The notes below the pieces were generated by a model that was given only the letters and a program-made list of their open reading frames with translations, searched no databases and was not told where the DNA came from. A stretch of DNA of 34,133 nt from an uncultured Clostridia bacterium (GTDB taxonomy: Bacteria; Bacillota; Clostridia; Christensenellales; DTU072): positions 1 through 34,133 of the forward strand of contig CALVNM010000013.1 of assembly GCA_944349735.1 (NCBI GenBank), written 5' to 3'. Below, piece by piece: positions 18,721-27,605 of this stretch (the stretch's first letter is position 1; the number at the start of each line of letters is the position of its first letter). A program made the position numbers and the translations under genes.

Positions 18721-19779
18721 CTATGCCGCGGCGTCGGTCGCGGGAGCGTAGAAGAAATTATCGTCGGGCATTTTGCCGCCCACTGTAGCCGCGTTGAACG
18801 CGTACAGCGCGCCGAGATAGGTATTGACGGCGGTTTTTGCGTCGGCAGCTTTTACCGTCTTAAGATTGCAAGCGGTTATCGTCGCGGAAGTCAGCCCCGC
18901 AAGAGAGGTCGAACCTACAGAAGTAAGCGCAGAGGATACCTTATCCGGATTTGCGGAAGCCCATTCTTCGTTTTCTTTGAGTTTTGCCACAAACCATTCT
19001 ATAAACGCCGCATGCTCCGAAGCAAGCAGAGAGTCTTTGACAAATACGCCCGCCTGCGGGAAGCCCGCGGTAGCGGAGCCGGTGGATTCCTGCCACAGCG
19101 CCTGAATGTCGAATACGGTAGAAGTTCCTGCATTGGCGTTTGCTTTTGTCACGGCGGGTTCGCCCATTATTCCGTATTCGGCTTTACCTTGTTTGAGCAA
19201 AGGTATCAGTTCGGAACCGGTATTTACGTAATTGAGCGTAACGACGTCTGCAGCTGCGGTATCGCCTTCCGTATACGCGATGCCGAAATGATCGAGAATG
19301 TATTTGAAAGTAAGGTCGGGAGTAGCGCCCTGCCCTATATTATAGACAACTTTTCCTTTAAGTGAGGCAAGTTTTTCGGCGGTCGTGGCTCCTGCGGGCA
19401 TATTCTTGCCCACCATATACAACGAACCTTGCACATTTGTGGTGACAAGCTTCACTCCCATGCCTTTGTTATACATTGTAGCGCCGAGATTAAGCGGAGC
19501 AATGGCAATATTGGCAGTGTCGTTAAGTATAGCTGCCGAGATCTGAGTGGCGCCTTCCACTATACTGTAGTTGATGTCGTATCCTGCAAAAGTCGGATTC
19601 TCGCTGACGAGCTTCGCAATCGCTATCGCGGGAGATCCGTCGGGAACCACTACGTTAACTGTCACGGTTGAGGGATTATCGGTATTTTCGTCTTTGTTTT
19701 CGCAGCCTACCAGAGCGACGGATACGAGAAGCGTCATAACGAGCGCTAAAGCAATCGTAACTATAATTTTCTTTTTCAT
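18721..19779 (-). CDS. ABC transporter substrate-binding lipoprotein, NMT1/THI5-like
   Basis: Extracellular solute receptor of the importer. It has 352 residues with a lysine-rich signal peptide and a lipobox ending at VGCENK (Cys 26), so it is membrane anchored by lipid. The mature part has the NitT/TauT pattern: VVVPDGSPAIAIAKL, ILNDTANIAIAPLN, then LKGKVVYNIGQGATPDLTFKYIL and GEPAVTKA. ATG 19779 is preceded by GGAAGGAG. It lies 40 nt after the TM1266-like regulator gene and is the first transporter gene of the operon. The ligand cannot be deduced; this fold binds taurine, nitrate, riboflavin and pyrimidine thiamine precursors in different families. Confidence 0.9.
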   Translation of the reverse strand: MKKKIIVTIALALVMTLLVSVALVGCENKDENTDNPSTVTVNVVVPDGSPAIAIAKLVSENPTFAGYDINYSIVEGATQISAAILNDTANIAIAPLNLGATMYNKGMGVKLVTTNVQGSLYMVGKNMPAGATTAEKLASLKGKVVYNIGQGATPDLTFKYILDHFGIAYTEGDTAAADVVTLNYVNTGSELIPLLKQGKAEYGIMGEPAVTKANANAGTSTVFDIQALWQESTGSATAGFPQAGVFVKDSLLASEHAAFIEWFVAKLKENEEWASANPDKVSSALTSVGSTSLAGLTSATITACNLKTVKAADAKTAVNTYLGALYAFNAATVGGKMPDDNFFYAPATDAAA

Positions 19780-19819
19780 GTTACTTATTCTCCTTCCTGT
19801 TAAGGATATTATGTCGTCG

Positions 19820-20071
19820 TTAATCGATTTCTACCGCGGTTATTGCGGATTTTACGTTGACGGAATCTATTCTGCCCAGCTTACCGGTAAGCGCGGAAAT
19901 GCGTTCCGTCTCGCCTTCCACAACCACGCTTATGGCGCATACGCCGCTGACTTTATCGGGGATACCCATTCTTCCAGAAATAATGTCGGCAAATTCGCTG
20001 AGAACGGCTTGCACCTTACCCGCTACCGCGCGGTCGGTGACGATAATAGCTACAACACCAATTTTTTTCAT
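19820..20071 (-). CDS. TM1266-type ACT-domain protein (putative iron-only hydrogenase system regulator)
   Basis: A protein of 83 residues forming a single ACT-like ferredoxin fold. It has the family hallmarks GRMGIP (33-38) and ISALTGKLGRI (58-68), ending in VNVKSAITAVE. Proteins of this family (TIGR03959-like) occur in genomes with [FeFe]-hydrogenase and its maturases and are thought to sense a ligand. No DNA-binding domain is visible, so direct transcription control is not evident. The true start is ATG 20071 with GGAGG at 20080-20084; longer frames upstream cover the leader. It heads the ABC transporter operon. No hydrogenase gene is present in the window. Confidence 0.85.
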   Translation of the reverse strand: MKKIGVVAIIVTDRAVAGKVQAVLSEFADIISGRMGIPDKVSGVCAISVVVEGETERISALTGKLGRIDSVNVKSAITAVEID

Positions 20072-20183
20072 ATAAAAAACCTCCTTTCGTCCGAAGGAGG
20101 TAACTTTTGCGGGAAAAGACAAACGTAACTTATCTCGGTCAAGCTTACTCTCCGAACGAATCATCGATGCAGGTCATACCTTG
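20072..20183 (-). promoter_or_regulatory. Leader RNA with a terminator-like hairpin that contains the ribosome site
   Basis: The transcript from the promoter at 20189-20218 would carry about 110 nt before the ATG at 20071. At its end CCTCCTT (20094-20100) pairs with AAGGAGG (20080-20086) around a 7-nt loop, followed at once by six T residues (20074-20079) and the start codon. The 3' arm is the Shine-Dalgarno sequence itself, so the hairpin could both end transcription and block translation. Upstream, GTAAGCTT can pair with AAGTTAC with one bulge, and GGAG within TTCGGAGAG could compete for CTCC. This looks like an expression platform, but it matches no riboswitch or T-box class I recognise. 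Confidence 0.55.
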
Positions 20184-20188
20184 AGATA

Positions 20189-20218
20189 AATTTATCATCA
20201 AAGGATACGGAATGTCAA
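20189..20218 (-). promoter_or_regulatory. Candidate promoter of the TM1266-like gene and ABC operon
   Basis: Minus-strand consensus TTGACA (20213-20218) with TAAATT after 18 nt, or ATAAAT after 17 nt. It overlaps the last codons of the upstream ATPase-like gene. Confidence 0.6.
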
Positions 20219-21229
20219 ACGTTTTTCGTCAGTCGGTGAAAAAACGCGTAAATCTTCGACGCGAGGTCTGACGGTAAAGCCGCTGCCTGTATCGGATAAG
20301 CGCAGCTTGACTCCGCTCGCGTTGAAATGTATATATCCGTTGCCGTCGAAGAAGCGTGCGCGGCTTTCGAACCGCTCGCCCGTACAGTCCTCTTTCAATT
20401 CGTACGATACGATAACGAAATCGGCTGTAAGCCGATCGCACTCCGCTACCATTTCATAGCCGCCGAAGTTGAATTTAAATCCGGTTTCGGTCTTGACCAC
20501 GGGAACTTCCGCAAAATTGCGCGCTGAGTTGACGTATTTATCGACGCCTGCCGTTGCCGGATCCGTTAATAACTCATCGGGCGACGCAAACTGTTCGATC
20601 TTGCCGTAACGAAGAAAAGCTACACGCTCCCCTACCGAAAAAGCTTCTTTTACAGAATCGGTCGCAAACAAAACCGAAGACTCAATCCCCGTGATATGCG
20701 GAAGCATTTCCAGGAATACGCATTCTCTGCGGCAAGACGGCAGCATACCGAATATGTCGTCAATAAGGACTACGGAAGCATTTCTTAGCGAAGTACGCGC
20801 GAGGGCAAGTTTGACTTTTTCCGTCTCGTACAATCTATAGACATATTCTTCCTCGAATGCGCCGAGTCCGAATTTATCAGCCGCGTCGTAGGCTTCGCGC
20901 CTTGCGTCATTTCCGGGAACTTTTCTTATCCGCAGAGGATACGTGAGATTATAATGTACGGTGCGGTACTTGAAGAGACCTCCGTCGTCGTAAACGAACT
21001 GAAGGTCACGTTCCTTGATACTCGCATTCGTTACGTCTTTACCGTCTATCGTTACGCTTCCGCCCGAAGCTGGATAAAGCCCCGCTATGCCTTTAAGCAA
21101 CGACGTTTTGCCCGCTTCGCCGGAGCCGAGCAACGCGACATGCTCCCCCGACCCGATTTCGAGTGAGACATTGTCGACTGCCTTGGCTCCGTAGAGATAT
21201 TCGAGACTGAAGCGATCTACCGACAGCAT
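20198..21229 (-). CDS. Degenerate MalK-like ABC ATPase (probable pseudo-ATPase)
   Basis: 343 residues from ATG 21229, the first start after the pgi stop 4 nt upstream. The layout is that of MalK-type importer ATPases, with an N-terminal nucleotide-binding domain (1-230) and a beta-rich TOBE-like tail (about 240-343). Walker A is intact (GSGEAGKTS, 35-43) and the stretch LTYPLRIRKVP is family-typical. The other catalytic parts are lost. The Q-loop Gln is Asp81, LSGGQ reads LYETE (133-137), the catalytic Glu after Walker B is Asp158, and the switch His is Asp191. The frame is intact and long, so this is not simple decay. It may bind ATP without cycling, perhaps as a regulator of the adjacent transporter. 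No permease for it is nearby, and its ribosome site is weak. Confidence 0.75.
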   Translation of the reverse strand: MLSVDRFSLEYLYGAKAVDNVSLEIGSGEHVALLGSGEAGKTSLLKGIAGLYPASGGSVTIDGKDVTNASIKERDLQFVYDDGGLFKYRTVHYNLTYPLRIRKVPGNDARREAYDAADKFGLGAFEEEYVYRLYETEKVKLALARTSLRNASVVLIDDIFGMLPSCRRECVFLEMLPHITGIESSVLFATDSVKEAFSVGERVAFLRYGKIEQFASPDELLTDPATAGVDKYVNSARNFAEVPVVKTETGFKFNFGGYEMVAECDRLTADFVIVSYELKEDCTGERFESRARFFDGNGYIHFNASGVKLRLSDTGSGFTVRPRVEDLRVFSPTDEKRLTFRIL

Positions 21230-21233
21230 CCGG

Positions 21234-22649
21234 TTATCCGATAATATACTGTTCCGATTTTGCGGGACGAGCGCGGAGTTCCTCGGCTTTCGCTTCGTAT
21301 CCGGCTCTGCCGAGAAGCGCGTACGTGGCGTTCTTGCCCTCTTCCACGCCTGGTTGGTTGAATGCGTCGATGCCGAGCATAGCTCCCGCATACGCCGTCT
21401 CCAGCATGAAGAACATCATCAGCTGTCCTACCGTGTAAGCGTTGACTTCGGGCAGAATAATCATATTATTCAGCCTGTTGTTCTTGGTAAGCGCATATTC
21501 GGTCGCATACATTTCGGACGTTATCAGTTCGTTGAGAGTATGTCCGCTGAGGAAAGCTACGGACGGGAAATCTTCCGCGCCGCCGCTTATGGTAACTTCC
21601 TTACGATATTTTTCCACGCCGATGAAAGTGACCACTTTGTCGAAGGGCCCCTCGGTATACAACTGAACCTGACTGTGCTGATCGGTCACGCCGAGCGATT
21701 TGACGGGAGTCTGTCCCACGTTGACGATCTCCCCTTTCTTGTTGACGGCTTTACCGAGGCTCTCCGCCCAGAGCTGACAGTACCAGTCCGCCATAAGCTT
21801 CAATGAATCGGTATACGGCATCATAACGCTTATGTTTTTGCCCTTCTCCATGGCGAGATATTGGAGAGCGGCGGCAGTCAATGCGGGATTAGACTTGAAA
21901 TCGGCTTTTCTGCATGCCTTGTCCATATCCGCACAACCTTTGAGCAGAGCTTTAATGTCTATTCCGAGCACCGCCGCGGGGAAAAGACCTACCGGGCATA
22001 TCTCGCTGAACCTTCCGCCTACACCGTCGGGGATATAGAATGTCTTAAGTCCCTCTTTGCGGGCGATCTTGATAAGGTTGCCCTTCTCCGCGTCGGTAGT
22101 GGCGATAATATGCTCGCGCGCCTTATCACCGTAACGCTTTTTCAGAATATCCATGATGATGAGATACTGACTCATCGTCTCGGAAGTCGATCCGCTCTTC
22201 GTGATGACGTTGAATACGGTCTTGTCGAGGTCAAGTATATCGAGAAGCGACGCCATTCTCTCGGGATCGACGTTATCTTCCACGTAAAATTTAGGAGCTT
22301 TGCGCATGCGCTTGGGAAGCTCGTTATGGCGAAGATGGCACAGAGCCTGGAATACCGCCATGGGTCCGAGAGCCGATCCGCCTATGCCGAGAACGACGAA
22401 GGCGTCGGCGCTACGACGGACCGCCTTGGCTGTCTCTATGATGTCCTTGACGACCTCTCCCTGATTATAAGGAAGTTCGGTCCAACCCATCATTCCAGTG
22501 CCGCGATTGAGCTTTACTTCGGAATGTGCGGAAACAGCCTTATTACGCATAGCCGCAAGTTCCGCCGCGGATATGCCCTCTTTTGCACCGACATAGTCGG
22601 CCATCATGTTGTTGTAATCGAATTTGATGCTTTCGTATTTTTTTGCCAT
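21234..22649 (-). CDS. pgi: Glucose-6-phosphate isomerase
   Basis: Interconverts glucose 6-phosphate and fructose 6-phosphate in glycolysis. From ATG 22649 it has 471 residues, the compact form found in Firmicutes and Thermotoga-type bacteria. Visible are the first SIS half (GIGGSALGPMAV), the phosphate-binding KSGSTSETM, GVGGRFS, and the second signature AFNQPGVEEGKN near the C terminus. A GGAG site lies 11 nt before the ATG; the longer open frame upstream lacks one. It follows the sugar isomerase-like gene by 20 nt and is followed at once by the degenerate ATPase gene. Confidence 0.95.
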   Translation of the reverse strand: MAKKYESIKFDYNNMMADYVGAKEGISAAELAAMRNKAVSAHSEVKLNRGTGMMGWTELPYNQGEVVKDIIETAKAVRRSADAFVVLGIGGSALGPMAVFQALCHLRHNELPKRMRKAPKFYVEDNVDPERMASLLDILDLDKTVFNVITKSGSTSETMSQYLIIMDILKKRYGDKAREHIIATTDAEKGNLIKIARKEGLKTFYIPDGVGGRFSEICPVGLFPAAVLGIDIKALLKGCADMDKACRKADFKSNPALTAAALQYLAMEKGKNISVMMPYTDSLKLMADWYCQLWAESLGKAVNKKGEIVNVGQTPVKSLGVTDQHSQVQLYTEGPFDKVVTFIGVEKYRKEVTISGGAEDFPSVAFLSGHTLNELITSEMYATEYALTKNNRLNNMIILPEVNAYTVGQLMMFFMLETAYAGAMLGIDAFNQPGVEEGKNATYALLGRAGYEAKAEELRARPAKSEQYIIG

Positions 22650-22669
22650 ATAATAATATACTCCTTGAT

Positions 22670-23479
22670 TCAGCCGCGTTCCGCGACCGTAAGACATTTC
22701 GTTAAATATTCGTAAGACGCTTTTACCTCGTCAAACGTTTCGTAGTTACCCGCATAAAGCTCCATAAGAAGCGGACCGTCGTAGCCTGAAGCGATGAGTT
22801 TACGAAAAAACCCCGTAAAATCGAACGACCCTTTACCGGGGACGGCAAGTTTGCCGTCCTCGTGGTAATCGCAAAGGTGTACCGTGACCAGTCTGTCAGA
22901 CATTACGTCGAGGTACTCGTCGAGAGGATATTTGCTTTGCATTGCCTGCTTGATGTCGAGGCATACTTCCACGTCGCTGTATTCCTTCAGTTCGCGGAAA
23001 AAGTCCGGCGAATTGAAGAAAGTCCAGTGAACATTCTCGTAAGCTATCTTGCAACGGCTGCCCTCGTAACTTGAAAGTATCGCGTTAAGGTCTTTCAGGC
23101 GTTGCGCTATCCATTTATAATCGATCGCGTACGGCAAACGTTTAAGGCGAGGCTGCCCGTGAAAAGTATAAGAACGCGCGTTGAGTCTCGCCGCCGCTTC
23201 CGCACATTCGCGGAAGAAGCTTTCACAGTCTTCGCGCGTCCTTTGCGCTCGGTTGAACAGCTCCGGTTCGAATTGCTGATTGAGCGTATGTATGCTGTGT
23301 ACTTCCAATTTCGGACCTATACGCGGAAGAATCGTATCGATAAATTCCCTTCTGTATTCCGAGAAAGTGGTGAGGAATATTTCGCATACCTCGACGCCCA
23401 TACTTTGTATCAATTTGACGGTATCCTCTGTCTGCGACTTCGAGAAAAACGTCGCCGTAGACATTCCGACTTTAATCAT
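22670..23479 (-). CDS. Sugar phosphate isomerase/epimerase-like protein (xylose isomerase-like TIM barrel)
   Basis: 269 residues of the AP-endonuclease-2 / xylose isomerase-like fold (PF01261). Strand-end residues typical of the metal site can be seen: EVHSIHT near 58-64, FHGQPR near 105-110, AYENVHW near 145-151, CLDIKQAM, TVHLCDYHEDGK and the closing LLMELYAG. These proteins need a divalent metal and act on sugars or their phosphates, but the substrate here is not predictable. It shares an operon with pgi, which suggests carbohydrate metabolism. AAAGG precedes ATG 23479, and a UUCG hairpin sits just upstream of that. Confidence 0.85.
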   Translation of the reverse strand: MIKVGMSTATFFSKSQTEDTVKLIQSMGVEVCEIFLTTFSEYRREFIDTILPRIGPKLEVHSIHTLNQQFEPELFNRAQRTREDCESFFRECAEAAARLNARSYTFHGQPRLKRLPYAIDYKWIAQRLKDLNAILSSYEGSRCKIAYENVHWTFFNSPDFFRELKEYSDVEVCLDIKQAMQSKYPLDEYLDVMSDRLVTVHLCDYHEDGKLAVPGKGSFDFTGFFRKLIASGYDGPLLMELYAGNYETFDEVKASYEYLTKCLTVAERG

Positions 23480-23495
23480 CCGCGTAATTCCTTTA

Positions 23496-23517
23496 TTGCC
23501 GACGCGAACGCCGGCAA
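23496..23517 (-). promoter_or_regulatory. Stable UUCG hairpin between hpf and the isomerase-like gene
   Basis: On the minus strand a 9-bp stem TTGCCGGCG/CGTCGGCAA (one G-U pair) is closed by a TTCG tetraloop. It is followed by TAAAGG, the ribosome site of the next gene, and not by a T run. It could be a partial terminator of clpC-hpf, an RNA-stability element, or an attenuator. Confidence 0.5.
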
Positions 23518-23527
23518 ATATATTTTA

Positions 23528-24067
23528 TCAATATTCGGGGGTAATGAGACCGTAATCTCCGTCGTGACGTTTATACACTACGGAAACTCTGTTGTTCTCG
23601 GCATTGACGAACACATAGAAGTCGTGATCGAGAAGTTCAAGCTCCGCGATCGCGTCCTCCACCGTAACGATGGAAATATCGAATTTCTTTTCTCTCACGA
23701 CCTTGCCGAGTTTGTCTTTTGACACCGCTGCGTCTTCGTCGGCGGGAGGATTGAGGGGAAGCGCGTTCTTAGGAGTCTTGGAATTGATGCGCGCTCTGAA
23801 TTTATTGATCTGCTTGTCGAGTTTTGGCAATACAAGGTCGATATTGTCGTACATATTGTCGGAAGTTACCTCTGCGCGAGCAATGAATCCCGCAAATCTT
23901 ATAGTAACCTCCATTCTGAATTTGTCCGTGCTGACGGTACTGAGTTTTACTTTTGCCTCAGCGCTGTCGTCGGGGAAATACTTATCGAGTTTACCGAGCT
24001 TCTTTTCGATAACGGAAACAAGTCTGTTGCCTTCGTTGTAGCCCTTTGAAATCAGTTCGATACGCAT
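23528..24067 (-). CDS. hpf: Ribosome hibernation promoting factor, long form
   Basis: Binds the 30S decoding site and pairs 70S ribosomes into inactive 100S dimers during starvation. From ATG 24067 it has 179 residues. The N-terminal S30AE domain ([16 protein letters not shown] to about 105) is followed by a charged linker. The C-terminal dimerisation domain includes FDISIVTVEDAIAELELLDHDFYVF and ends YKRHDGDYGLITPEY. GGAGG precedes the ATG, and the arginine-rich open frame further upstream is clpC sequence out of frame. It overlaps the end of clpC by 16 bp. Confidence 0.95.
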   Translation of the reverse strand: MRIELISKGYNEGNRLVSVIEKKLGKLDKYFPDDSAEAKVKLSTVSTDKFRMEVTIRFAGFIARAEVTSDNMYDNIDLVLPKLDKQINKFRARINSKTPKNALPLNPPADEDAAVSKDKLGKVVREKKFDISIVTVEDAIAELELLDHDFYVFVNAENNRVSVVYKRHDGDYGLITPEY

Positions 24068-26649
24068 AGTGTGCCTCCTTTGCTTTTGGTTATATCGAAT
24101 ACGATCTCGCCGTCTCTCACGTCGACGGCTACGTCGCAATCGCTTTTTATTTTGCCGGTAATGATCTCGTCGCTCAACTTGTCCTCGAATACGCGCTGAA
24201 CGGCTCTACGTAACGGTCTTGCGCCGTATTCGGGATCCGATCCGCTTTCGAGTATATATTTTACGACCGACGGCGTATAGGTGAGTCTGATGCCTTTGTC
24301 GCCTAGCATACCGATTATTTGGTTTATCATTATTTCCGCTATGCGCGCAAGCGATTCTTCGTCCAACCTCCGGAAAATTATTATATCGTCTATTCTGTTG
24401 ACGAATTCCGGGTTCAGGGATTCCTTGAGTGCGGCTAGTTGCTTTTCCTTCATCGACTCATAATCGCTGTCTGCTCTGAGATCGCCGCCGAAGCCGACGC
24501 GTTTCATCCGCGAAATGTCCTTCGCACCTATATTTGAGGTCATTATGATTATCGTATTCTTGAAGGACACCACTCTTCCGTGAGAATCGGTCAGCCTGCC
24601 GTCGTCAAGCACCTGGAGCAAAATATTGAATACGTCAGGGTGCGCCTTCTCGATCTCGTCGAACAAAACGACGGAATAAGGCTTGCGGCGAACTTTCTCG
24701 GTAAGCTGTCCGCCGTCCTCATATCCCACGTATCCGGGCGCAGAACCTATAAGGCGCGATACGTTTATTTTCTCCATATATTCGCTCATATCTATACGTA
24801 TGAGCATGCTTTCGTCGCCGAACATCTTCTCCGCAAGAGCTTTGGCAAGTTCCGTCTTGCCTACACCCGTAGGTCCGAGGAACATGAAAGTTCCTATAGG
24901 CTTACCGGGGTCTTTAAGTCCCGCACGCGCTCGTTTGATCGCTCGGGCGACTGCACCGACCGCTTCTTCCTGTCCTATCACGCGCTTACCCAATTCTTCC
25001 TCGAGATGCATGAGTTTTGCGCTCTCCGCTTCCGTAAGATTGCTTACCGGAATATTCGTCCATTCCGATACGATCTCCGCTATCTCGTCGGAACCTATGG
25101 TCATCTGCCCTCCGACGATGTCTTCGCCCCAGCGCGTCTTAAGCTCTTTCAGTCTGACATCGACCGCTTCGCGCTCTTTCTTTAGTTCGCCGGCTTTAAC
25201 GAAGTCCTCGCCTTTGGTAGCGGCTAAGATCGCGTTATTGAGTTCGGAGCGTTTCTTCTCGCATTCGAGTATGTCGGGAGGAGTTATCATCGCTGCGACG
25301 CGTATCTTGCTTGCCGCTTCGTCGATAACGTCTATCGCCTTATCCGGCAGGAATCTGTCGGCAATATATCTGTCCGATAATGTAGCTGCGGCTACAATTG
25401 CGTCATCCGTTATCACTACCTTATGGTGCTGTTGATAGCGGTCACGCAAGCCGCGCAATATGGTGACGGTATCTTCGACCGAGGGAGGCTCTACGATCAC
25501 GGGTTTGAATCTTCGCTCGAGTGCGGCGTCTTTCTCTATATGTTTACGGTACTCGTCTATAGTAGTAGAGCCGATCGTGGGTATCTCGCCTCTGGCAAGC
25601 AGCGGCTTGAGAAGATTGGCTACCGTAGTACCGCCGGAATCGCTGTCGCCCGCCGACATGATCATATGCATTTCGTCGATGAAAAGTATCGTCTTTCCGT
25701 CGTCAAGCTCTGCTATCATATTCTTGAAGCGCGCTTCGAATTCGCCGCGATATTTAGTACCCGCTACCAGTGAACCTATATCGAGCGCGACGATGCGTTT
25801 GTCTTTGAGCATATCCGGGACTTCGCCTTTGACAACGGCTTGCGCAAGTCCTTCCACTACCGCGGTCTTACCTACTCCGGGCTCGCCGATTATAAGAGGA
25901 TTGTTTTTTGTGCGGCGCGTAAGCACGCGCATTATCATCTTGATCTCTTTATCGCGCCCTATTACGGGATCGAATTTCCCTTGCCGCGCAAGTTCCGTAA
26001 AATCGCTGCCGAATGCGGCAAGTTCATCGCCGTCTTCGTCCTTGGATTTATCCGTTTTGCGCTGAGAATTACGATCGCTCGCGTCGTAAGCATTGACCCG
26101 GAAAGTTATGGGCTGTGCGCCGCGTAAAGATTCTCCGAATATCCTGTCAAATAACGAACTGATCGTATTTCCGAGATCTTCGTCCTGCGACGAGCTACCG
26201 TCATCGCCGTCGGATACCGTTTTGCCCACGCCGTTTGCGCTCATGCTCTCAACTATGGATTTTATGTCGGTATAAGATATATTGAAATTCTGAAGTACCT
26301 GCGCCGCGCCGCAAGATCTGTCGTAAGTCAGCGCAAGCAACAGATGCTGAGTATCGTAGCGTTCGTAGTTGAGCTTTTGTGCGATCGCTTTAGCGTTCAT
26401 TAGAGCGCGACGTACCTGATCTACGGTATGCTGTTCACTTTGACGGTTGACCATACGCAGGATCATACCCGTAGCCGCCTCTTTGTCTACCTTGAGTTGG
26501 GTAAGTATGTCGTACGCGTATGTACCTTCCACCGTAAGCATAGCATGCAATATATGCTCGGTAGCGGCATTCACGCCGAGTTTCTGAGCCGTTTCGTTCG
26601 CCTTATTTATAATTCTTGCTACGTCTTCGGTGTATCCGATATTTGCCAT
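24052..26649 (-). CDS. clpC: ATP-dependent Clp protease ATP-binding subunit ClpC
   Basis: Class I Hsp100 unfoldase feeding proteins to ClpP. It has 865 residues: a Clp-N double repeat (1-140), AAA1 with Walker A GEPGVGKT (255-262) and FIDEMH, and a UVR-like middle segment (about 460-500). AAA2 follows with GPTGVGKT (592-599), and the VGF loop (MKRVGFGG) indicates ClpP docking. The C-terminal domain ends normally. Between Clp-N and AAA1 there is an unusually long linker rich in Asp, Ser and Lys (about 140-212). No ctsR, mcsA or mcsB is adjacent, unlike in Bacillus. The gene lies 64 bp downstream of galU with no terminator seen in between. Confidence 0.95.
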   Translation of the reverse strand: MANIGYTEDVARIINKANETAQKLGVNAATEHILHAMLTVEGTYAYDILTQLKVDKEAATGMILRMVNRQSEQHTVDQVRRALMNAKAIAQKLNYERYDTQHLLLALTYDRSCGAAQVLQNFNISYTDIKSIVESMSANGVGKTVSDGDDGSSSQDEDLGNTISSLFDRIFGESLRGAQPITFRVNAYDASDRNSQRKTDKSKDEDGDELAAFGSDFTELARQGKFDPVIGRDKEIKMIMRVLTRRTKNNPLIIGEPGVGKTAVVEGLAQAVVKGEVPDMLKDKRIVALDIGSLVAGTKYRGEFEARFKNMIAELDDGKTILFIDEMHMIMSAGDSDSGGTTVANLLKPLLARGEIPTIGSTTIDEYRKHIEKDAALERRFKPVIVEPPSVEDTVTILRGLRDRYQQHHKVVITDDAIVAAATLSDRYIADRFLPDKAIDVIDEAASKIRVAAMITPPDILECEKKRSELNNAILAATKGEDFVKAGELKKEREAVDVRLKELKTRWGEDIVGGQMTIGSDEIAEIVSEWTNIPVSNLTEAESAKLMHLEEELGKRVIGQEEAVGAVARAIKRARAGLKDPGKPIGTFMFLGPTGVGKTELAKALAEKMFGDESMLIRIDMSEYMEKINVSRLIGSAPGYVGYEDGGQLTEKVRRKPYSVVLFDEIEKAHPDVFNILLQVLDDGRLTDSHGRVVSFKNTIIIMTSNIGAKDISRMKRVGFGGDLRADSDYESMKEKQLAALKESLNPEFVNRIDDIIIFRRLDEESLARIAEIMINQIIGMLGDKGIRLTYTPSVVKYILESGSDPEYGARPLRRAVQRVFEDKLSDEIITGKIKSDCDVAVDVRDGEIVFDITKSKGGTLCVSN

Positions 26650-26713
26650 AAAACCTTTCCGTCAATTATTGAACTTTACTTGCCTCGTTTTCTGCGCCGT
26701 TAAGCGAATAAGT

Positions 26714-27583
26714 TTACCCTTTACCGGACCTTAAATATTCCGAAATTTTAGCGCCGAGTTCTTTATCCCGTAAAGCAAAATCGATATTGGCTTTTATAAA
26801 ACCTTCTTTACTGCCCATATCGTACCTGGTCCCTTCGAAATCGTACGCATAGACATTCATGTCTTTTGCCATCATGTCTATAGCGTCGGAAAGATACATT
26901 TCGCCGTTAGCTGCGGGCTTGATGCGGTCAATATAATAGAATATATCCGGAGTAAGCACGAATCTGCCTACGCTCGTGATAGTGGACGGTAAATTCTTTA
27001 TATCGGGTTTTTCAAGGAAACCTGTGATTCGCACATATCTGCCTTTGGTTTCCGCAGGTATCATTACGCCGTATTTTACGGCTTCCTCTTCGGGCAGATC
27101 TTTCACCCCGACAATGGAGCTTCCGGTAGTCGCGGCGGCTTTTATGAGCTGCGCCGTAGCGGGATTGTCCGGATTGTAGACCACATCGTCAGGAAAAAGC
27201 ACCGCAAAAGCTTCGCCCGCGGTAAATTCTTTGCACAATGCGACCGCACATGCCGTACCCTTCATTTCGGGCTGGCGGATATATGTGATATTTACTTTGC
27301 CGAGATAAGGATTGATCTTATCGATCATATCTCGTCTGCCGCTTTTGGCAAGTACGTTTTCCACCTCCGGATTTCTGTCGAAATAGTCGGCTACGCCGCA
27401 TTTGCCGCGCGAAAGCACAATGCATATATCGGTTATACCGCTCAAAACGCATTCTTCCACTACATAGTCGACGGAAGGTCTGTCCAATATCGGAAGCAAT
27501 TCTTTCGGTAAAGCTTTGGTTATCGGTAGATGTCTGGTACCGTAACCCGCCGCGGGAATGATCGCTTTGGAAATAGATTTCAT
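26714..27583 (-). CDS. galU: UTP--glucose-1-phosphate uridylyltransferase
   Basis: Makes UDP-glucose for glycolipid and polysaccharide synthesis. From ATG 27583 it has 289 residues. The nucleotide-binding start AIIPAAGYGTRHLPIT with KALPKELLPI is a slight variant of the usual GLGTR pattern. Then come VDYVVEECV, the VRQPE-type motif (YIRQPEMKGTACAV), the metal Asp in LFPDDV, and GFLEKPD. A purine-rich AAGGCAGG precedes the ATG, and a consensus-like promoter lies 23 nt upstream. The divergent neighbour is a GtrA-family protein often tied to cell-surface glycosylation. Confidence 0.94.
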   Translation of the reverse strand: MKSISKAIIPAAGYGTRHLPITKALPKELLPILDRPSVDYVVEECVLSGITDICIVLSRGKCGVADYFDRNPEVENVLAKSGRRDMIDKINPYLGKVNITYIRQPEMKGTACAVALCKEFTAGEAFAVLFPDDVVYNPDNPATAQLIKAAATTGSSIVGVKDLPEEEAVKYGVMIPAETKGRYVRITGFLEKPDIKNLPSTITSVGRFVLTPDIFYYIDRIKPAANGEMYLSDAIDMMAKDMNVYAYDFEGTRYDMGSKEGFIKANIDFALRDKELGAKISEYLRSGKG

Positions 27584-27605
27584 AACTACCTGCCTTTGCA
27601 ATAAT

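Noticed and set aside
20072..20183. TPP riboswitch or T-box in the TM1266-like leader
   Set aside because: The CTGAGA and thi-box cores and the T-box GGTGGTACCGCG core are absent.
20229..21391. Longer N terminus of the degenerate ATPase up to 21391
   Set aside because: That part overlaps pgi coding sequence out of frame, and the MalK-like homology begins at ATG 21229.
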